Source of the DNA: Candidatus Latescibacterota bacterium
Lineage (GTDB): Bacteria; Krumholzibacteriota; Krumholzibacteriia; WVZY01
Assembly (NCBI GenBank): GCA_011772205.1
Contig: WVZY01000023.1
Coordinates: 102,261 to 166,260, forward strand
Length of the DNA stretch: 64,000 nucleotides
Direction: 5' to 3'
In this document: positions 52,318-62,791 of the stretch, piece after piece
Layout of the letters: each line of letters begins with the position of its first letter
How positions within the stretch are numbered: the first letter of the stretch is position 1
Notes under the pieces: generated by a model
What the model was told of the DNA's origin: nothing
The model's database searches: none
What the model saw: the letters and a program-made list of their open reading frames with translations, nothing else
Position numbers and translations under genes: made by a program

Positions 52318-55236
52318 TTACTGCGTCTCGGCTTCTCTGAGACTTGCCAATCTCGACTTCGTCTCTTGCAGTAACGGAAGATCCGGATCTGCATCCTTCC
52401 ACAAGGAAACGAGCTTCTCGTAGCTTCTTATCGCTGCCCGACTGTCTCCTTTTTTCTCATGGATCTTTCCCAACAAATTCATACTGATGGGGTATAAGAG
52501 TGCACGCGGGCCATAGACCAATCCTGATTCATGCAAGCCATCTATAGAAACTAGAGCCCGGTCGAGTTCGCCATTCTCATACTGCATTTCGCCCAATTGA
52601 AAATGAACGATTTGTTTTTGCCAATCTTGCCCCGATGTCAGTATGGTATCGGCCAAAGCGGCGGCATTTTCGTATTCCCCCTTGGCGCCATGAACCAAGA
52701 ATTGGGCGATCCAGACCGCTTTGGAATCGGATAGCCTTTCTTCAATAATCCTCTCCGCTTCTTCTGCCCGGCCAAGAAGGGCGCTTATGCATGCAATATT
52801 CATCCAATACTCTCGATCAGGATCATACATAAGCATCGTGGATTTTTTACTAAAGGCAAATTTGTCCTGATATTGAAGAGCTTTTGCCAGCTCGGCTTCG
52901 GCACTTTTCACGTCATTCCAGCCCATCGCATACACGAAGGCTTTCGTGATGTGCTTTTGAGCCGCGCTAATGCTGTCCCCTGCTTCAAAAAATCCTTCAA
53001 TGTTGCGATCGGCGGTAGACAATGCATCGCGGTATCTGCCCTTATACATACAAACCGCTTCCAGCATATTCAACGCTCCCTGCCGCACTTTCGCGTCCAT
53101 AGAGTCAGAAGTAAAAGGCTCCAAAATCGCCTCTGCGTCAGTGTACTCGCCCTTCATCAAATAGCCCCTTACTATTTGATTGGCTACAGGGAAACTCTCC
53201 GGATGCTGCTCAAAAGTCTCCTTCGCAATATTCAATGCGGTTTCATATTCTCCTTTATTGATGTAGAAATCCGATAGAAGAGCATATGCCTCGGGTGAAC
53301 GAGTGACATCGGCGTACCGCTTGGCTATTTCGATACCTTTATCATAATCCTTCATCGCCCTGTACGTCACCGTCAGATGGTTCAGCGCCCGTTCATGTTT
53401 GGGTACCATCTCGAGGGCTCTCTTCAAATATTTTTCGGCTTGTTCGTATTCTTCCAAATGATATGAGTAATCCCCGATGTTATAGATCATCTCATGCTCG
53501 TTGGGATAAATTTTCTCCATTTCTTTCAGGATTTTAACTCCTTCTTGCAATCCTTCCACGGCGACGGCATTTTGAGCTCTGAGCAGATAGCGGTGCTTCT
53601 CGGGCAACCTTTGCACAAGCGCCAAGGCTCTCTGCAGCTGTGCTCTTTGGAGATCTTCAGGTTCGTGGCCCCACCAGCTTGCGTAGGCGAGCCTGTAATG
53701 GGCGAGGGCGAAGGTTGAATCGAGCTCGATGGCTCTCTGAAAAGCTTCCCTCGCTTCCTTGTGCTTGAGCTGGTTGATGTACTGCTCTCCGAGAAAATAT
53801 TGCTGATATGCTTCCAAGTTCGGTGTGGTTACATCGGCGATATTTTCGCTGGTCCGCTGGATCGCGACGGATTGCTCGTTCAGCTCCTCCCGGGTCTTTT
53901 TTGCGAGCTTGTCGATCATCGATGGAATGCTTGCTTTCCCCCGCCCTTCTTCCTTCGCAGCGAAAAGATGCTTGTTTTCTCTCAAGTCGTACGCTTTGAG
54001 ATCGATCGTATAAAGCTCGTCGAATCTTCGGATCGATGCGGCGATCAGAACATTAACATTCGCCTCCCGGCATATTTCTCTGCCCATACGCTCATCGATC
54101 CGCGTGACATCATTCTTGTCCATCTGGTCCAGGTAATCGAACATCCGGTCTCGCGTCAGCACCGATAACATTCTGGACTGCTCGAGAGACGTAATGAGCA
54201 TTCCGGACAATCCATCCAACTCCGGTTCGTTGGTTTCATTTTCGAAATCGGCAACCGCGATGGGAATCGGAGCGCCCTCCGCTTCCCCGGGTTGGAACTT
54301 CAGAAAATACACCGCCACAATAGCGACCGCAGCAATCAACAGAGATGGAATCAGCACCGCACTCACGCGACTCTTGCGATGTTTCACGCGAATGCCCGAT
54401 CTCGAGAGAAGCTCTTTGGAATCCAGCTCCGCCTTCAGCCTCCGCAAATCCACGAGCAGGTCCTCCATATCCTGGTACCTGTGCTTCGGATTCTTCGCCA
54501 GAGCTTTGAAGATGAGCCGCTCGAACTCAACGGGCACTCCGGTGCGAACCGCCGTCACCGGCTCGGGTTCCTCGTTGACGATCGAGTAAATGACCGCCTG
54601 TTCGTAATCGCCTCGAAACGGTCGGTTTCCCGTGAGCATTTCATACATCACCACACCCAGTGACCAAATGTCGGTCCGGTGATCCACCGCCTCGCCGCCA
54701 CTCTGCTCGGGTGACATATATGCAACCGTTCCGACCGTCGTCCCTTCTTTCGATACCTGCGCCCAATCCATCGATTTTGCCAAGCCAAAGTCCATGATCT
54801 TCGGCTGGCCGCGACCGGTGAACATGATATTCGCCGATTTGATATCCCTGTGGATGATCCCCCTCTCATGAGCCGCCTGAAGCCCTTCGGCGATTTGAAT
54901 TGAAACCTCCAGCGCGGTCTCCACCTTGAATGGACCTTGCTCGATTCTATGTCTCAGGTCCATCCCATCAACATAGGGCATCGCAATGAAGGTTTGATCT
55001 TCGACCTCGTTGATCTCGTAGATCGTGCAGATATTCGGATGATCCAGCCCGGCGGCAGCCTGGGCTTCTCTCAGGAATCGTCTCTTCTCGTCTTCGCTGC
55101 CCAATGCGTGCGGAGGAAGAAACTTCAACGCCACCGTTCGCTTGAGCTTGGTATCCTCGGCCTTATAGACGACACTCATTCCCCCTTCGCCGAGCTTTTC
55201 GAGAATCTTGTAGTGGGATATCGTCCGTCCGATCAT
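52318..55236 (-). CDS. Ser/Thr protein kinase with TPR array
   Basis: 972 aa. The eukaryote-type kinase domain covers 1-275: GEGGMSVVYKAED loop, K38 in VALKF, HRDIKSAN (D131), DFG at D149, and APE replaced by SPEQSGG. One membrane helix (about 291-313) follows, then a FlgO-like segment (about 322-450) and some 12-14 TPR repeats (about 465-960). So the kinase lies in the cytoplasm and the TPR array on the other side of the membrane. No SD is obvious before the ATG. It is the first of three related TPR proteins on this strand. Confidence 0.95.
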   Translation of the reverse strand: MIGRTISHYKILEKLGEGGMSVVYKAEDTKLKRTVALKFLPPHALGSEDEKRRFLREAQAAAGLDHPNICTIYEINEVEDQTFIAMPYVDGMDLRHRIEQGPFKVETALEVSIQIAEGLQAAHERGIIHRDIKSANIMFTGRGQPKIMDFGLAKSMDWAQVSKEGTTVGTVAYMSPEQSGGEAVDHRTDIWSLGVVMYEMLTGNRPFRGDYEQAVIYSIVNEEPEPVTAVRTGVPVEFERLIFKALAKNPKHRYQDMEDLLVDLRRLKAELDSKELLSRSGIRVKHRKSRVSAVLIPSLLIAAVAIVAVYFLKFQPGEAEGAPIPIAVADFENETNEPELDGLSGMLITSLEQSRMLSVLTRDRMFDYLDQMDKNDVTRIDERMGREICREANVNVLIAASIRRFDELYTIDLKAYDLRENKHLFAAKEEGRGKASIPSMIDKLAKKTREELNEQSVAIQRTSENIADVTTPNLEAYQQYFLGEQYINQLKHKEAREAFQRAIELDSTFALAHYRLAYASWWGHEPEDLQRAQLQRALALVQRLPEKHRYLLRAQNAVAVEGLQEGVKILKEMEKIYPNEHEMIYNIGDYSYHLEEYEQAEKYLKRALEMVPKHERALNHLTVTYRAMKDYDKGIEIAKRYADVTRSPEAYALLSDFYINKGEYETALNIAKETFEQHPESFPVANQIVRGYLMKGEYTDAEAILEPFTSDSMDAKVRQGALNMLEAVCMYKGRYRDALSTADRNIEGFFEAGDSISAAQKHITKAFVYAMGWNDVKSAEAELAKALQYQDKFAFSKKSTMLMYDPDREYWMNIACISALLGRAEEAERIIEERLSDSKAVWIAQFLVHGAKGEYENAAALADTILTSGQDWQKQIVHFQLGEMQYENGELDRALVSIDGLHESGLVYGPRALLYPISMNLLGKIHEKKGDSRAAIRSYEKLVSLWKDADPDLPLLQETKSRLASLREAETQ

Positions 55237-55583
55237 GTGGTTATCCCCCAGGGATCAGGTATCGATGAACAAAAAGGACCCTTCGTGTCTGAAATCTTAT
55301 ACGTATCTATATATTACTAGTTGCAGCTGCGATGGTCAAATTGCGTATCCTATTCAAGTTCATGAGCTTGGCAGAACTCCACTCGAACTGCTCGATTGGA
55401 ACTATCGCATTGCCGGCTCGGTCTCCAAGGCCAGCGTAACACCCAGTGGTGAGATAAGTTGAGTGCTTTCTAAGCCGCCCGCCTTATTCTCACCCTCTCT
55501 CCTGCTGGAGGCGCGAAATGCTGATATTGTCTTCGGAGGGCACCGGCGACCGAGCTGCACCGGCCCTGTTCGCCGCTTCTCCC
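55237..55583. other. Intergenic region between two minus-strand genes
   Basis: Nothing is called here. It must carry the promoter of the kinase gene, but I found no strong -35/-10 pair. The short ORFs on the plus strand look random. Confidence 0.4.
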
Positions 55584-56501
55584 CTACGATGGACTGGGGA
55601 TCCCTATGCGGTCTTCTTCAGGACGACGGTGCCTGGCAATCGCGGCGCTGAGATGAGCCCCAAATAAAAGAATTAGACTGCTCACATAGATCCAAAACAT
55701 TGTGATTAAGACGGTCGCGAGCGAGCCATAAATCACCTGATAATTCAGTATTCCTTTTCGTATCGTTAAAGCAAATCCGGCAACGGCCAATCGCCATGCC
55801 ACTGTCGCCACCAGTGCTCCTCCCACCGCTTCCAACCACCTCACCTTGACATTCGGCACCCAGCGATAGACCGCGACGAACAGGATGAAACTCAAAATGT
55901 ACGGCAGCATTCTCGTGAAGAGCGCCCACAGAGGTGTTTCGAATATTGGTTTGCCCCCTCCAAAGGGCACATTGAAACGAGATAGTAAGTTCAGGACAGG
56001 TGCCGAAATAAAGGAAAGGAAAATCACCGCTGCGAGCACGACAATGATCACGAGGGCAACTAGGCGATCCCGCAGAATAGCGAGACGGGCCGCTTTGGTT
56101 CTCCAGGCCAGGTTGATGTTTCTGGCCAGAACGGTGAACACATAGGAACCCGCCCACAGCAATCCGATTGCGGCCAGAATGCTGATAGATCCCCGCCTTT
56201 GGAAGATCAATCCCAAGTTATGTTCGACCAAATTGGTGACGCTCTCTTTGGTGACGGGGAACAATTCTTCCAGCAACCCGAGCACTTCCAACTGGACCTG
56301 CTCTTCTTCCACGAAGAATCCCAGGATCGAAATCAAAAATATAATCAAAGGAAATAGAGAAAAGAGAGCATAGAAGGCGATGCCGGCTCCCGCCTCGAGG
56401 GCCCGCAGTCTCGAAAACTCCTGAAACGCAGAAGCGAAGACCCTGTAAATTTCCTTAATAAAATTGTAAAAAATGATTAGGACGGATTTCATGAATCTCA
56501 T
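55584..56501 (-). CDS. YihY/BrkB-family membrane protein
   Basis: 305 aa with six membrane helices. It has the YihY pattern: EAGAGIAFYALFSLFPLI in the first helix and W.SG/NINLAWRTKAAR in the loop, GSLATVLITMFWIYVSSLIL before the end, and GAHLSAAI. The Bordetella BrkB name reflects serum resistance, and the mechanism of the family is unknown. It lies between two kinase genes on the same strand (gap 87 bases to the downstream one). A link to the kinases is speculative. Confidence 0.93.
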   Translation of the reverse strand: MRFMKSVLIIFYNFIKEIYRVFASAFQEFSRLRALEAGAGIAFYALFSLFPLIIFLISILGFFVEEEQVQLEVLGLLEELFPVTKESVTNLVEHNLGLIFQRRGSISILAAIGLLWAGSYVFTVLARNINLAWRTKAARLAILRDRLVALVIIVVLAAVIFLSFISAPVLNLLSRFNVPFGGGKPIFETPLWALFTRMLPYILSFILFVAVYRWVPNVKVRWLEAVGGALVATVAWRLAVAGFALTIRKGILNYQVIYGSLATVLITMFWIYVSSLILLFGAHLSAAIARHRRPEEDRIGIPSPS

Positions 56502-56588
56502 CTTTGACTATGAGGTCGCAAAGAATCAGGATAATCCCACTGGATGATTTGATCAAGTAAGCGTCTTCAGGTGGGAAACGGAGTTCAC

Positions 56589-58727
56589 TCACTCAAGGGT
56601 GTCCAGGATGGCTTTGAAGCGGGGATGATCGCGTAAAGGATCCAGATCGGTGTCGTTTTCGATCCATTCCTTGTGCGCGAATCCCAGTTCGACCGCCCTT
56701 TCGAAAAAATGGAGAGCATCGTCCACTTCTCCCAGTTGGCTGTGGAAACAGGCGATGCCGTAGATATTATAAGGATTGTTGGGATCGGCCTCTAAAGCCC
56801 GTTTTGCCCACTCCATGCTCTTCTCCCTCTCGCCCAATTCGATGAGGGCGCTCGAGCCCAGGTAGAGTGCGCGAGAGTCGTCGGGATTCATCTCAACATG
56901 TTTCTCAACGAGCTCCATACCTCGTCTGTAGGCTTTTTCCGCCTTCGGTGTTTGATTCAGTCCCCTGTAGGCAAAGCCAAGCATCATGGGAGCCAGGTAG
57001 TTTTCCGGATCCACACGGGCCGCTTGTTCATACAGACGAGCCGTTTTCTCGAATTCGCTTCTGACAAATGATGCGCGCGCATAGAAGTAATATGCTTCGA
57101 ATAACTTCGGATTCAATCGAATGGCCCTTTCGAATTCCCTTTCCGATTCCTCGTACTGATGATCCAGCGCGACGGCAAGCCCCCGAGCCGCATGCGCTTC
57201 AGCCAGCTCAGGGTCGAGCTCGAGCGCTTTTTGGCTGGCCTTCATGGCCTCTTCCAGATTCTCGTCTTTCCTGTCGAAGTACAAGAAAAGATACGTGTAA
57301 CAATCGGCTATGCCGGCGTAAGCACGCGCATAACTGGGATCTTTTTCGATGGCTTTCTCGAACATGTCACATGCGGCGTGGATGCTCTCGCGCTTCGATT
57401 GATAGAAGTATTTGCGACCCCGAAGATAGAAGTCGTACGCTTCGACATCCTTCGCCGCCGGCTTCTCCAACACATCTTTTTCTTTTTCATTCAGTTCAAT
57501 CTCCAATGCTCGAACGATGTTCTCCGCTATCTCTTCCTGGATGGCAAACACATCTTCCAGCTCACGGTTGTACTGTTCCGTCCAGATATGATAACCATCG
57601 GCGACATTTATCAGCTGGGTCGTGATCCGCAATTTGGTGCCCGCCTTGCGCACGCTTCCTTCCAATATCGTTCCTACGCCCAATTTTCTGCCTATTTTGC
57701 GAATATCCTCGGGCTTTTCCTTGTAGGCGAATGCAGACGTCCTCGATACGACGCGCAGCCCGACCACTCTCGTCAGAGAGTTGATGATTTCTTCCGTAAT
57801 CCCATCACAAAAATATTCCTGATCCTTCTCCGGGCTCATATCGGCAAATGGAAGCACTGCGACGGATGGCACCAAACCCTCCTCAGCGTACTGGTCATCC
57901 AATACTTCCAACTTGAGTTCTTCTTCCGATTTTTTGAGTTCCTTTATGACATCTGTCACACTCTGGTAGCGCTCATCGAGTTCCTTTGCCAACGCCTTCT
58001 CGATAATTCGCTCTAATTTCAAAGGGATGCCTCCGCGCAGATCAGATATGGGGGCAGGATCTTCATTCAAAATGGAATACACGACAGAAGCCTCATAAGT
58101 CCCCCTAAAAGGCAGCTGGCCGGTAAGCATCTCATAAAAACAGACCCCCCATGCCCAGATATCCGTTCGATGATCCGTTTCCTCGCCTCGGGCTTGTTCT
58201 GGGGAAATGTAAGCGGACGTACCGCCGCTGATGAATTCATCATGGAGCTCCGTACCGCCGGCCATTTTGGCCAATCCGAAATCCATAATCCGGGCGTGAT
58301 CATCTGCGGACACCATGATGTTGGCGCTCTTGATGTCGTGATGTATGATGCCTTTTTTGTGAGCGGACTCCAGAGCCTGGGCTATCTGAAGGCCGATGTA
58401 AAGGACCCGATCCACCTCGAGCGGTCCCGCTTTTAGTTTTTCTTTGAGATCCACCCCTTCGACGTAGGCCATGGAGATGAAGAACTGGTCGTCTACTTCA
58501 TCGATCTCATAGATGGTGCAAATGTTGGGATGGTCGAGGGCCGCAGCAGCGCGGGCCTCTTGAATAAAGAGGCGCCTCTGCTCTTCATCGCTAAAGGAAA
58601 GTGGACGAAAGAATTTGAGCGCAACGGTGCGCTTGAGCTTTTTATCCTCGGCCCGATAGACGACGCCCATGCCGCCTTCTCCGAGCTTTTCGACGATTTT
58701 ATAATGGGAAATGGTTTTACCGATCAT
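56589..58727 (-). CDS. Ser/Thr protein kinase with TPR array and FlgO-like segment, HHD variant
   Basis: 712 aa. Kinase domain 1-270: GEGGMGVVYRAED, K38, catalytic loop IIHHDIKSANIM, and DFG at D149. The catalytic loop reads HHD instead of HRD, with D131 kept. No membrane helix is evident after it. The FlgO-like segment (VAVLPFADMSPEKDQEYF, about 285-415) binds or presents a ligand, and TPR repeats follow (430-710), ending with LDPLRDHPRFKAIL. The kinase loss of Arg may alter phosphorylation-based activation. It belongs to the same family as the larger kinase-TPR gene 4 kb upstream. Confidence 0.93.
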   Translation of the reverse strand: MIGKTISHYKIVEKLGEGGMGVVYRAEDKKLKRTVALKFFRPLSFSDEEQRRLFIQEARAAAALDHPNICTIYEIDEVDDQFFISMAYVEGVDLKEKLKAGPLEVDRVLYIGLQIAQALESAHKKGIIHHDIKSANIMVSADDHARIMDFGLAKMAGGTELHDEFISGGTSAYISPEQARGEETDHRTDIWAWGVCFYEMLTGQLPFRGTYEASVVYSILNEDPAPISDLRGGIPLKLERIIEKALAKELDERYQSVTDVIKELKKSEEELKLEVLDDQYAEEGLVPSVAVLPFADMSPEKDQEYFCDGITEEIINSLTRVVGLRVVSRTSAFAYKEKPEDIRKIGRKLGVGTILEGSVRKAGTKLRITTQLINVADGYHIWTEQYNRELEDVFAIQEEIAENIVRALEIELNEKEKDVLEKPAAKDVEAYDFYLRGRKYFYQSKRESIHAACDMFEKAIEKDPSYARAYAGIADCYTYLFLYFDRKDENLEEAMKASQKALELDPELAEAHAARGLAVALDHQYEESEREFERAIRLNPKLFEAYYFYARASFVRSEFEKTARLYEQAARVDPENYLAPMMLGFAYRGLNQTPKAEKAYRRGMELVEKHVEMNPDDSRALYLGSSALIELGEREKSMEWAKRALEADPNNPYNIYGIACFHSQLGEVDDALHFFERAVELGFAHKEWIENDTDLDPLRDHPRFKAILDTLE

Positions 58728-59537
58728 TCATGCCTCACTACTGATTTAGGTGTCTATGCTGAAATAAGATGGGGGGGACCATGAATAGCAAGAGATATTC
58801 CGGGATTCTAGCAGGAGCGCGGTCGTGTGTCAAAACTGCTGACCAGAAAAAATGCAAAAACTTGCTTATAAATCGCTTGGCGGCGCAAGGGGAGGAGTCT
58901 TATGTGATACTTTTCCCCGAGCTTTTGATGGGAAACCCGGTGCTTCCTGATAGCACTATCCTTTGGTCCCTAGAAGGTTATCCTTCGATCGCTGCACTAC
59001 TCAGTCCATCACAGAATCGAGCAATGCGATCGTAGAGCATAAATTCTTAATCAAACAGGTTTGTCAATTCGCCGATGTTCCCTTCGATTCGCTTCCGCTG
59101 GAAACTAACTCGTAATTATAAAACAGGAGCACGAATCAACCAGAAACAAATAGATCCTTTGTTATTCCAAGCTCTTGTAAAGATTCTTCGTGTGAGTTTA
59201 GTCCAGGGCTTTTCTGCTGGAACGAAAAAAGCAGCGCCTAACCTCAAGCGAAGCTATTACTTTAATTGAAAATATAGTTGATAGTTAGCTCAACAGATGG
59301 TATAATCGAGCTGCTTCACAACCAGGGTAATTATATCCAATCTGCCAGGAGTTTATCTCTAATGGGCATTAGCACTCATAAGAGACGTGCCTATTTATTC
59401 GCATGTCTTTACTCTCATGAAATAATCCGGCAGCGCAGATCAAACTACAAAACAGACATTTTACTGGCTCGAATCGATTCGAGCGACCATCGAATGCTGC
59501 ACGTCGATTCGCGGAGCACGGAAGGGATGGTTTTATC
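58728..59537. other. Intergenic region of 810 bases, mostly without genes
   Basis: It separates divergent genes. A promoter (59278-59306) for the plus-strand gene lies near its right end and leaves a long leader of about 225 bases. Short ORFs at 58769-59035 and 59278-59541 have no SD and no family features. No riboswitch motif or repeat was found. Confidence 0.45.
59278..59306 (+). promoter_or_regulatory. Sigma70-type promoter for the large secreted protein gene
   Basis: TTGATA, a 17-base spacer and a perfect TATAAT. Confidence 0.75.
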
Positions 59538-62500
59538 ATGATCAGAAAATGCATCGTTATTGGGATCTTATTCACCGCAGTCCTGCAAGTTGTCACGCTG
59601 GCCGACGCGCGGCGCGCACGAAAGTGGACACAGCCGGATGACATTCTCATCGAGGTTGAGACTCCAGGCGTTCTCGATCTAGACCTCCCTTCGGAGCATC
59701 AGAGGATGAAAGCAACCGCTCAGGCGGACACATTTGTGCTCGCCTACTGGACGTTCGATTGGGGTGGGGGTTGCGTCGAGGAGGGCTGGACCACTTCCGA
59801 TCTTTCCGAGCAGCCCGGGGCTTTCTTCCATATCGATGACTTTGCCGGTCTGGGCGGTGGGAGTTACGGCTACCTCGAACCCTTGGAAGGTAGCCAGTCG
59901 GCGTGGTGCGGTGCCCGTCCGGATGCAGCCAGCCCCATACTGTGCGGTTATGCGACGCTGCCTGGTTATGGCAACGATTGGGATCAGAGCTTTTGCTTCA
60001 AGTGTATCGATGTTCCGGATACGGAGAAAATCTACATCGACTACCTGGTTTCGTGGAATTCGGAATCCGGGTGGGATTATTCGTACACGGAGTATGCCAC
60101 AAAGGGCACCTGCGATTCTCTATCGAACCTCGATTTTCTCCGCCCAGAGGATTGGATTCATTTGGCGTCTTTTGATGGTACCGGGATGAAGCAACTCCGG
60201 ACGGACACCATCCCAGCCGGACACGCAGGCTTTTTGACCGTCCGTTTTCGCTTCGATTCAGACGGGGGGTGGTCCGATGAGGACGGTCTATATGACACTG
60301 ATGGTGCGATCGTTGTTGACAGCATCACCGTAAGGAGCGAGACCGCCACGTACGATTTCGAGGATTTTGAAGATGAGTCTCCAGGGGATATCGCTACGAC
60401 AGATGGGGACTGGAGGTATCGTGCCCAGTCGGATTATGGGGATTATGCCGCTCTCTTTCCGGGTGTTACCCAGGTCCAGGAGGATCCGTGCAAATTTGAC
60501 TTCAGCTGCCTATGGACTTTCATCAACGGGTCCATGGAGACTTATGCTTGCGGAGGATTCCCCGGGCAGCTTGCCGTTCCGAATGAGAACGAGCGCGGCC
60601 AGTACATCTGGAACGAGATCTGGTCGCCGCCGGTAGCTCTGACAGGCACCGGTTCGACGGTGGAACTTGCTTTTGATGTCTACAGGGATCTCCCACTAAA
60701 AAATTTGGTTTTCTATAAGCGCCGGGTTCGGCAATGGATCGGTGGGTTCCCGGGTCGCTGGTCTTCTACCGCATCTTACTATGGCTCCGCCAGGGATTAG
60801 CTCAGGCAGGTCGTATCTGTTGGAGTTGAGCCGGGTGCTTCTCACATCCAGGTCGCGCTGGGTGTCCACGACAGGTGCGATGATTGGTGCGGTGTGTATG
60901 GTGACGGTGCATGCCACAGCCATGCTCCACTTTTTGACAATATCGAAATCCGCCGTATCGACGAAGCCGCAGCGGTTGGGCCTCGGTGGTCGCCCGGTTG
61001 GGTTATTGATACACGATTCCAAGATACTTTCCCAACGGACGGAACATCCACCGGGACCGGTCGAGTCGATGCTTGCGTGAGCATCCTCCCTTACGACAAT
61101 CCCAACATTCTTCCCGCAGATTCGATAGCCTTCACATGCGAGGATCCCTCGGTAGGTCTCAAGGAGCCTGATCCGTATACCGGATTCGGATCTGCAGTGT
61201 ACCTCTATGTTTCCATCCACCCGCAGAATCAGCCCCGCAAAATGGGGCATGCCATAGAAGGAGACAACTTCCGCTGGCCGGTTGTGGATTCGGCGACGGT
61301 GTCCGGTGAGAAATGGTACATGGTCCGTATGGATACAGTTTTCGTTGAGGAAGCTGGACCCCGAACAAGCCCTGTGACCGATCAGTGGTGTGTCGATCTC
61401 AATGACAATCTCTTTACGGCCGGTGATACGCTGTACTTCTTTTGCGGTGCCGAGAACGCATCAGGAATAAGAAAGTACTGGAGCAAGCTCACCGGTAATG
61501 TCCTCGACATCATCGAGGCCTGCGCGGCACCGATGGAGATGCAAATTCTACCAGGCGCCGGGCCTGCAAGGGGCGGTGACATTCTCTATGTCAACGCTTT
61601 CGGTCCCAGGGGAGGTGAACCGTACTTCAATACGGCGTTCCAGATCATGGGAATCTTCGACCAAGTGGACCGTTTTGACATCCGAGCACCCAGTTCAGGT
61701 CTCGGGAATCGTCCCGGCTATCATGTGAGAAATGTCTATCAGCAGCTTCACCCGAATTACCGGAAGATCATCTGGAATTCAGGCGACTTGCCCAACTTTA
61801 CCATCTGTGACGGCATCAATGGTAAGGGGGATGATTTCTCCATGCTCTTTAGTTATTTGGACCAGCACCCAGATCCGAGTGGGGCGGGTGTCTACATTTC
61901 CGGTGATAATGTTGCCGAGGAATGGAATACACTCAACTCCATGAGCGCCCTCAACTTCAGAGATGTCTACATGCCTCACAGTCTGATCAACGCCGACCAC
62001 GTGCCCAACCATGGTATTTCACCGTTTGTTATCGGAGAGCCCGGCTCGATGTTCGATCATGGCATGCCCTTTGGCCCAGATACGATCGTCGCCTATGGCG
62101 GCTGTCCGGTCATCAATAACTTTGACGTGATTTCGCCGTTTGGCGATGCAACGCTGGAGATGACGTACGGCGGCACAGGTCAGCCAACAGCTGGTGCTGT
62201 TCTATCGTACGACACGCTGAACGCGCTGGGCAATCCGGTGGGTGTCGTGCTATCCGGGTTCAGCTTCCACTATATTCGGGATGATGTTCCTTCGGGCGTT
62301 CCGGGCCGTGTGGATCACATGACGGACATCATCCGGTGGATCGGGAACATTCTCGATGACCCTTCAGGAGCCGGTGGCACGCCGCAGTTCACGAACAGTC
62401 TCGCCCAGAACTACCCGAATCCGTTCAATCCGAGTACGACCATTAAGTACTCGATCAAGGAGCGGGCGCATGTGTCTTTGAAGATTTACAACGTGGCGGG

Positions 62501-62666
62501 TCAGCTGGTAAAGACCTTGGTGAACGAAGAGAAGCCGGCTGGTGAATACACCAAGGGATGGAATGGCCGGAGCGATGCAGGCGATCCGGTCGCGAGTGGT
62601 GTGTACTTCTACAAGCTTGCGACGAAGCACTTCACGAAGACGAAGAAGATGGTGATCTTGAAGTAG
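59538..62666 (+). pseudogene. Large secreted protein with FlgD/sorting C-terminus, broken by one amber codon
   Basis: A single frame runs over 1043 codons but has TAG at codon 421 (60798-60800). Before it a signal peptide (MIRKCIVIGILFTAVLQVV) and beta-rich domains occur. After it the same frame goes on without interruption: GASHIQVALGVHD and CHSHAPLFDNIEIRRID, and to the end QNYPNPFNPSTTIKY and the FlgD-like module with KKMVILK. TAG likely replaces TGG (Trp), a G-to-A change at 60799. TAG ends several intact genes in the window, so it is not generally recoded. The full protein is probably exported and surface-attached, with an unknown function. Confidence 0.85.
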
Positions 62667-62703
62667 CGCGCCTACTTTTTCGAGAATGTGGTTTTTATTA
62701 AGA

Positions 62704-62748
62704 AGCCCGGTTGTCGAGTGGTTGGAGGTTTGACAGCCGGGCTTTTTA
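62704..62748. terminator. Hairpin terminator between convergent genes
   Basis: AAGCCCGG (62704-62711) and TGTC pair with GACA and CCGGGCTT (62738-62745) across a 16-base loop, then T-run. The stem is about 13 bp with a single wobble pair. It ends the secreted-protein transcript, and probably the convergent TPR gene too. Confidence 0.9.
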
Positions 62749-62791
62749 TTGGATTTTAGCATGAAAGTATTGTTTGACTGATTATCCGGTC

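Noticed and set aside
58769..59035. 88-codon ORF upstream of the large secreted protein gene
   Set aside because: No SD, no motif and a composition unlike its neighbours. It may be random.
60798..60800. General recoding of TAG in this genome
   Set aside because: Intact genes in the window such as nth, sdhA and the symporter gene end in TAG, so it acts as a stop.
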